This document shows positions 4,146-6,115 of a DNA stretch of 6,115 nt, piece after piece. A program made the position numbers and the translations under genes. The notes under the pieces are model-generated. The model was given only the letters and a program-made list of their open reading frames with translations, did not search any database and was not told the origin of the DNA. Every line of letters begins with the position of its first letter. Position 1 is the first letter of the stretch. Source of the DNA: an uncultured Eubacteriales bacterium (GTDB lineage Bacteria > Bacillota > Clostridia > Monoglobales > Monoglobaceae); assembly GCA_958346135.1 (NCBI GenBank), contig CATVQN010000076.1:1-6115 (forward strand), in the 5' to 3' direction.

Positions 4146-6115
4146 ATGGCATTGATTACATTAGACACCCTGCTCGACCGCATTCGGCAGTATCACAAGG
4201 CGGACGATCTTCAGATTGTGGAAAAGGCCTATCGCTATGCGATGAAAAAGCATGAGGGACAATCCCGAAAATCCGGCGATCCCTACTTTACCCATCCCGC
4301 CCATGTTGCATACATTCTGGCGGAGATGGAGCTGGATCCTCAGTCTATCTGTGCGGCCCTTCTACACGATGTGGTAGAGGACACAGACACCACCCACGAG
4401 GAACTGACCGAGGAGTTCGGCGAGTGCATTACCATGCTGGTGGATGGGGTGACCAAGCTGGACAAGATCCCTTATACCTCTAAGGAGGAACAGCAGATTG
4501 AAAATCTGCGGAAGATGTTTTTTGCCATGGCGAAGGACGTCCGGGTCATTGTCATTAAGCTGGCGGACCGTCTCCACAATATGCGGACGCTAAAATACCA
4601 GCCCGAAGAGAAACAGCGGGAAATTGCCCGTGAAACCCTGGAGGTTTATGCACCGCTTGCACATCGGCTCGGTATGTCCAAAATTAAATGGGAGCTGGAG
4701 GATACCGCTCTTCGGTATATCGACCCCATCGGCTACTATGAAATTGTGGATAAAATTGCCCAAAAGCGGGAGGAACGGGAGCGCTATATCAAGGATATTA
4801 TTGAAATCCTGGAAAAGAAACTGGATTCTCTCGGCATCAAGGCCCATGTAGAAGGCAGGGCCAAGCATTTTTACAGCATCTACCGAAAGATGTTTATGCA
4901 GAACAAAACCATTGACGAACTGTATGACTTGTTTGCCGTTCGGGTCATTGTGGACACCGTGGCAGACTGCTACTCGGTTTTGGGCATGGTGCATGAACTG
5001 TACAAGCCTGTTCCCGGCCGGTTCAAGGACTACATTGCCATGCCCAAGCCCAATATGTATCAATCTCTTCACTCCACGCTGATTGGCCCAGGCGGCACCC
5101 CCTTTGAAATTCAAATCCGCACCTGGGAGATGCATCACACAGCGGAAAACGGTATTGCCGCCCACTGGAAGTATAAGGAGGGCAAAAGCGGCGCCAGCGA
5201 TATGGACAGTAAGCTGGAATGGATTAAACAGCTTTTGGAAATTCAAAAGGACATGACCAACGCCGAGGATTTTATGCAGACGCTGAAAATTGATATGTTC
5301 AGCGATGAGGTGTTTGTCTTCACTCCCAAGGGCGATGTCATCAGCCTTCCAGTAGGCGCTACTCCCATTGATTTTGCTTACGCCATCCACAGCGCCGTCG
5401 GCAACCGAATGACCGGCGCACGGGTCAACGGCAAGATTGTCACCCTGGACTACACCTTGCAAAACGGCGATTTTGTAGATATTATTACCTCCGGCTCCAG
5501 CCGGGGTCCGAACCTGGACTGGATTAAAATATGCAAAACCTCCCAGGCACGCAATAAGATTAACCAGTGGTTTAAAAAGGTCAACCGGGAAGAGAATATG
5601 ACCAAGGGTCATGAGTTCCTGGAAAAAACCATGAAACAGTTCGCTATCTCCCCCAAGTTTCTGGAGGACAAACTCTTCATGGATGGACTTTTGCGCAAAT
5701 ATGGGTTTAACAGCATGGAGGATATGTATGCCGCCATCGGCTATGGCAGTCCCAACGCCAGCCGGTTTGTCACCCGCTTTAAGGCAGAGTGCAAAAGACG
5801 GATGCTAGAGGAGGAAACACTCACCCCAAAAGAGATGATTCCCCTGACGGTGAAAACCACCTCCAAGCCCAACAGCAGCGGTGTAATTGTGGAGGGGATT
5901 GACAACTGTCTGATCCGGTTCTCCCATTGCTGTAACCCGGTACCCGGCGATAAAATTGTGGGCTATGTCACCCGGGGACGGGGTGTTGCTATCCACCGTG
6001 CCGACTGCATCAATATGCTGCACGCTCAGCAAAACACCCAGGAAATGAGCCGGTTCATCCCGGTGCATTGGGCGGATGAAACCGACAACACCTTTCATTC
6101 GATTCTGTATGTGAC
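4146..6115 (+). CDS. relA: Bifunctional (p)ppGpp synthetase/hydrolase Rel (RelA/SpoT family), 3' end cut by the window
   Basis: This is the long ribosome-associated Rel enzyme of Firmicutes (rel, relA or rsh). It makes (p)ppGpp from ATP and GTP/GDP on starvation and also degrades it. The hydrolase HD domain keeps its metal and catalytic residues: H50, H74-D75, E78-D79 and D141, N145 in LADRLHN. The synthetase domain has GRAKHFYSIYRKM (237-249), D261, E321 in EIQIRT, and the RFKD motif (292-295), whose RxKD form marks bifunctional enzymes as opposed to the ExDD of synthetase-only RelA. A TGS domain spans about 386-449. The conserved-cysteine (zinc-finger) domain has HCC (594-596) and D620-C621. 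Codons 1-656 are seen without a stop. Family members reach about 730-750 aa, so the C-terminal ACT domain is outside the window. The ATG at 4146 is 8 bases after AGGGAGG (4131-4137). The gene follows recJ with no apt between them. Confidence 0.96.
   Translation, partial: MALITLDTLLDRIRQYHKADDLQIVEKAYRYAMKKHEGQSRKSGDPYFTHPAHVAYILAEMELDPQSICAALLHDVVEDTDTTHEELTEEFGECITMLVDGVTKLDKIPYTSKEEQQIENLRKMFFAMAKDVRVIVIKLADRLHNMRTLKYQPEEKQREIARETLEVYAPLAHRLGMSKIKWELEDTALRYIDPIGYYEIVDKIAQKREERERYIKDIIEILEKKLDSLGIKAHVEGRAKHFYSIYRKMFMQNKTIDELYDLFAVRVIVDTVADCYSVLGMVHELYKPVPGRFKDYIAMPKPNMYQSLHSTLIGPGGTPFEIQIRTWEMHHTAENGIAAHWKYKEGKSGASDMDSKLEWIKQLLEIQKDMTNAEDFMQTLKIDMFSDEVFVFTPKGDVISLPVGATPIDFAYAIHSAVGNRMTGARVNGKIVTLDYTLQNGDFVDIITSGSSRGPNLDWIKICKTSQARNKINQWFKKVNREENMTKGHEFLEKTMKQFAISPKFLEDKLFMDGLLRKYGFNSMEDMYAAIGYGSPNASRFVTRFKAECKRRMLEEETLTPKEMIPLTVKTTSKPNSSGVIVEGIDNCLIRFSHCCNPVPGDKIVGYVTRGRGVAIHRADCINMLHAQQNTQEMSRFIPVHWADETDNTFHSILYV

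Noticed and set aside
4590..5612. A 340-codon open frame on the minus strand inside rel
   Set aside because: It lies wholly opposite strongly conserved Rel synthetase and TGS coding sequence. Its translation has no recognisable domain and looks like the complement of rel codons.

Overview
This window looks like ordinary chromosomal DNA from a mid-GC member of the Firmicutes, most likely a Clostridia of the Oscillospiraceae/Ruminococcaceae kind. The grounds are strong Shine-Dalgarno sites (AAGGAGG type) before every gene, a DnaD-domain protein paired with a DnaI/DnaC-type helicase loader (a Gram-positive primosome arrangement), and recJ followed by a long bifunctional Rel protein, as in the recJ-(apt)-rel region of Firmicutes. 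All four genes lie on the + strand, coding density is high, and no gap reaches 300 bases. I see no mobile element, CRISPR array, tRNA or rRNA.

Layout. Bases 1-76 are a short leader holding an 8-bp inverted repeat that surrounds a TATACT box, then a strong ribosome binding site. Bases 77-2063 are a two-gene operon: a 330-aa DnaD-domain primosome protein with two tandem C-terminal DnaD-type domains, then, 13 bases later, a 326-aa AAA+ helicase loader with a zinc-binding N-terminus. Bases 2064-2293 are a 230-base intergenic region. It contains a weak terminator-like hairpin, overlapping inverted repeats around a good promoter (TTGTAA, 17 bases, extended -10 TGCTAAAAT), and a GC-rich leader hairpin. 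Bases 2294-4003 encode RecJ, a compact 569-aa version. Bases 4004-4145 hold a strong hairpin with a T-rich tail and a possible weak promoter. From 4146 to the window end runs a bifunctional (p)ppGpp synthetase/hydrolase, cut off after residue 656, before its ACT domain.

How the genes fit together. The first two proteins probably act with the replicative helicase: the DnaD-type protein remodels origin or restart DNA and the AAA+ protein delivers the helicase. RecJ provides 5'-3' single-strand exonuclease activity for repair and fork processing. Rel sets the alarmone level, which in Firmicutes slows replication elongation partly by inhibiting primase. The region therefore groups replication start, repair and nutritional control. 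The sequence suggests separate transcription units (dnaD-dnaC; recJ; rel possibly partly uncoupled from recJ), not one operon.

I found no convincing new biological system. The points most worth checking are regulatory: the dyads at the recJ promoter, the hairpin between recJ and rel, and the absence of apt from its usual place.
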